From positions 49,117,920 through 49,181,919 of the forward strand of contig OY282606.1 in assembly GCA_958298945.1 (NCBI GenBank): a stretch of DNA of 64,000 nt, in the 5' to 3' direction. Source of the DNA: Atherix ibis (taxonomy: Eukaryota > Arthropoda > Insecta > Diptera > Athericidae). The position numbers were made by a program, and so were the translations under genes. Of this stretch, positions 62,692 through 64,000 are shown piece by piece; position 1 is the stretch's first letter, and each line of letters starts with the position of its first letter. The notes below the pieces were generated by a model. It saw only the letters and a list, made by a program, of their open reading frames with translations, did no database searches and was not told the origin of the DNA.

Positions 62692-63988
62692 CGAGGGTCA
62701 TTCAACAAGTACTTAGCCTACAAAAGAAAAACGAAAATTTTAGAAAGGTGGCAATTTATTTTTCTACATAATCTCCTTTAAGCTCGATACACTTGGCCCA
62801 GCGATGCTCTAACTTTTTTAACCCGTCCAAAAAATACATTTTCTCGAGGGAAGCAAAATAGGCCTCCGTGGCGACGATGACCTCCTCATTCGACCCAAAT
62901 CTAATTCCGGCGAGTGATTTTTTCAGGTTTGGAAACAAAAAGTAGTCACAGGGGGCCAAATCTGGAGAGTACGGTGGTTGGGGCAGCAATTCGTAGCGCA
63001 ATTCGACCAATTTGGCAATGGCGACGGCGGAGGTGTAAGCCGGCGCGTTGTCGTGGTGGAACAGCACTTTTTTCTTCGCAAAGCGGGGCCGCTTTTTCTT
63101 CAATTCGACGTCAAATCGGCCCAATAAGTCAGCATAGTAGCGCCCCGTGATTCTTTTACCCTTCTCGAGGTAATCGATGTGGATCACACCTTGTGAATCC
63201 CAGAAAACGGTGGCCATCACCTTTCCGGCCGATCGAACAGTCTTCGCCTTCTTCGGAGCACGTTCGCCGGGTGAAGTCCACTGTTTCGACTGTTCCTTGG
63301 TCTCTGGTGTGTACCAGTGAATCCATGTTTCGTCGACGGTCACGAAACGACACAAGAACTCCGCTGGATTGCGCTGAAACAGCGCCAAACACGTCGCCGA
63401 TGTGGTCTCACGGTTGCGCTTGTTTTCCGGTGTGAGCAAACGCGGCACCCATCGCGCCGACAGCTTTCTCATGCCCAGTTCTTCGTGTAGAATATGATGC
63501 ACCGCTCCTACTGCGATGCCCACAGTCTCAGCTATCTCGTGAACCTTCAATCGACGGTCTGCCAACACGAGATCGTGGACTTTTTTAACGTTTTCCTCCG
63601 TAGCAGCCGTTTTTGGGGCACCTGGGCGTGGCTCATCAAAAACCAACGTGCGGCCACGAACAAACTCGTTGAACCAATTCTTGACGGTCGCCATCGAAGG
63701 AGAAGAGTCACCATACACAGCATCCAAGCGATCTTTGAGATCGCTGCGCGTTTTCCCTTCCAAAAACAAGAATATAATCACCGAACGATATTGTTCTTTT
63801 TCCATTTTTGTGCAACCGACCGACACGATCGCTTTCAAAGGCTCTCAAAACAAAACTAATGAAGGGAATCGACTGAAACTTTGACAGTAAGCTACTAAAA
63901 GAATGTACTGCACGATGATAAAAAAAACTGCTTTTGTGACAGCAGTTCCATCGGGCGGTGAGGCTAAGTACTTGTTGAATGACGCTCG
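62692..63988 (-). mobile_element. mariner family B, copy 2 (full-length, apparently intact)
   Basis: A 1,297-bp element between TA target duplications (62690-62691 and 63989-63990). Inverted ends of about 28 bp start cgag(g/c)gtcattcaacaag and differ at one base. It contains an uninterrupted transposase. It is the longer, undamaged relative of the copy at 39456. Confidence 0.95.
62756..63805 (-). CDS. mariner DD34D transposase, uninterrupted
   Basis: Transposase of the IS630/Tc1/mariner superfamily; it binds the element's inverted ends and cuts and rejoins DNA at TA. The frame is open for 349 residues, the usual mariner length. The start MEKEQYRSVI (63805) matches related transposases; an upstream in-frame ATG at 63838 would add 11 residues. 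Two helix-turn-helix regions are followed by WVPRLLTP. The catalytic aspartates are present: VTVDETWIHWYT, LFHHDNAPAYTS and LAPCDYFLF, with 34 residues between the second and third. Small oddities are HHDN where related copies have HQDN, and an A-rich 3' flank. Activity is inferred from intactness only. Confidence 0.93.
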   Translation of the reverse strand: MEKEQYRSVIIFLFLEGKTRSDLKDRLDAVYGDSSPSMATVKNWFNEFVRGRTLVFDEPRPGAPKTAATEENVKKVHDLVLADRRLKVHEIAETVGIAVGAVHHILHEELGMRKLSARWVPRLLTPENKRNRETTSATCLALFQRNPAEFLCRFVTVDETWIHWYTPETKEQSKQWTSPGERAPKKAKTVRSAGKVMATVFWDSQGVIHIDYLEKGKRITGRYYADLLGRFDVELKKKRPRFAKKKVLFHHDNAPAYTSAVAIAKLVELRYELLPQPPYSPDLAPCDYFLFPNLKKSLAGIRFGSNEEVIVATEAYFASLEKMYFLDGLKKLEHRWAKCIELKGDYVEK

Positions 63989-64000
63989 TAACAATGTTTA

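Noticed and set aside
1..64000. CRISPR arrays, bacterial operons, ribosome binding sites, prophage or endogenous viral genes
   Set aside because: The window is eukaryotic nuclear DNA; no regularly spaced identical repeats and no viral capsid, polymerase or envelope-like frames were seen apart from LINE reverse transcriptases.

Overview
The window looks like nuclear DNA of a higher fly (Diptera, Brachycera). It is strongly AT-rich. Its genes have many small introns with GT...AG borders, the RING1/Sce and VPS72 proteins read like close relatives of Drosophila proteins, and the non-genic DNA is full of mariner-type transposons and 5'-truncated LINEs. The exact genus cannot be told from the sequence.

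Region 1 (1-22,000): one very large gene on the + strand, the orthologue of unc80, a scaffold subunit of the NALCN/narrow-abdomen sodium-leak channel. I traced 41 coding exons whose reading phases all join. The 5' end, about the first 50 residues, lies before the window. Its introns hold three tRNA genes (Thr-TGT and Ser-GCT on the - strand, Thr-CGT on the + strand), two decayed mariners on the - strand and a possible 18-nt microexon.

Region 2 (22,200-27,900): three compact genes. VPS72/YL-1 (- strand; SWR1/Tip60 chromatin complex) converges on unc80. A small gene with an RGS-like helical domain (+ strand) sits head-to-head with VPS72. Sce/RING1 (+ strand) encodes the PRC1 E3 ubiquitin ligase. 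A long, nearly perfect hairpin lies between the last two.

Region 3 (28,000-45,000): a transposon nest. It has a 5'-truncated RTE-like LINE, five mariner copies of four families (A1, C, A2, B1, D), all broken, and a truncated jockey-type LINE with internal tandem duplications. No host gene is visible.

Region 4 (45,000-64,000): mostly AT-rich DNA with almost no ORFs. A good Inr+DPE promoter lies near 48,197, followed by a possible leader exon with a splice donor at 48,701, so much of the remainder could be the first intron of a gene running off the right side. It also contains decayed LINE pieces (54.8-55.8 kb, 60.9-61.3 kb, 61.6-62.5 kb). At the far right is mariner B2, whose 349-residue transposase is uninterrupted and keeps all three catalytic aspartates.

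Functionally, the host genes fall into two groups: neuronal excitability (unc80) and chromatin (VPS72, Sce). The most striking items are the intact mariner, the pre-miRNA-like hairpin, the tRNAs nested in unc80, and the candidate unc80 microexon.
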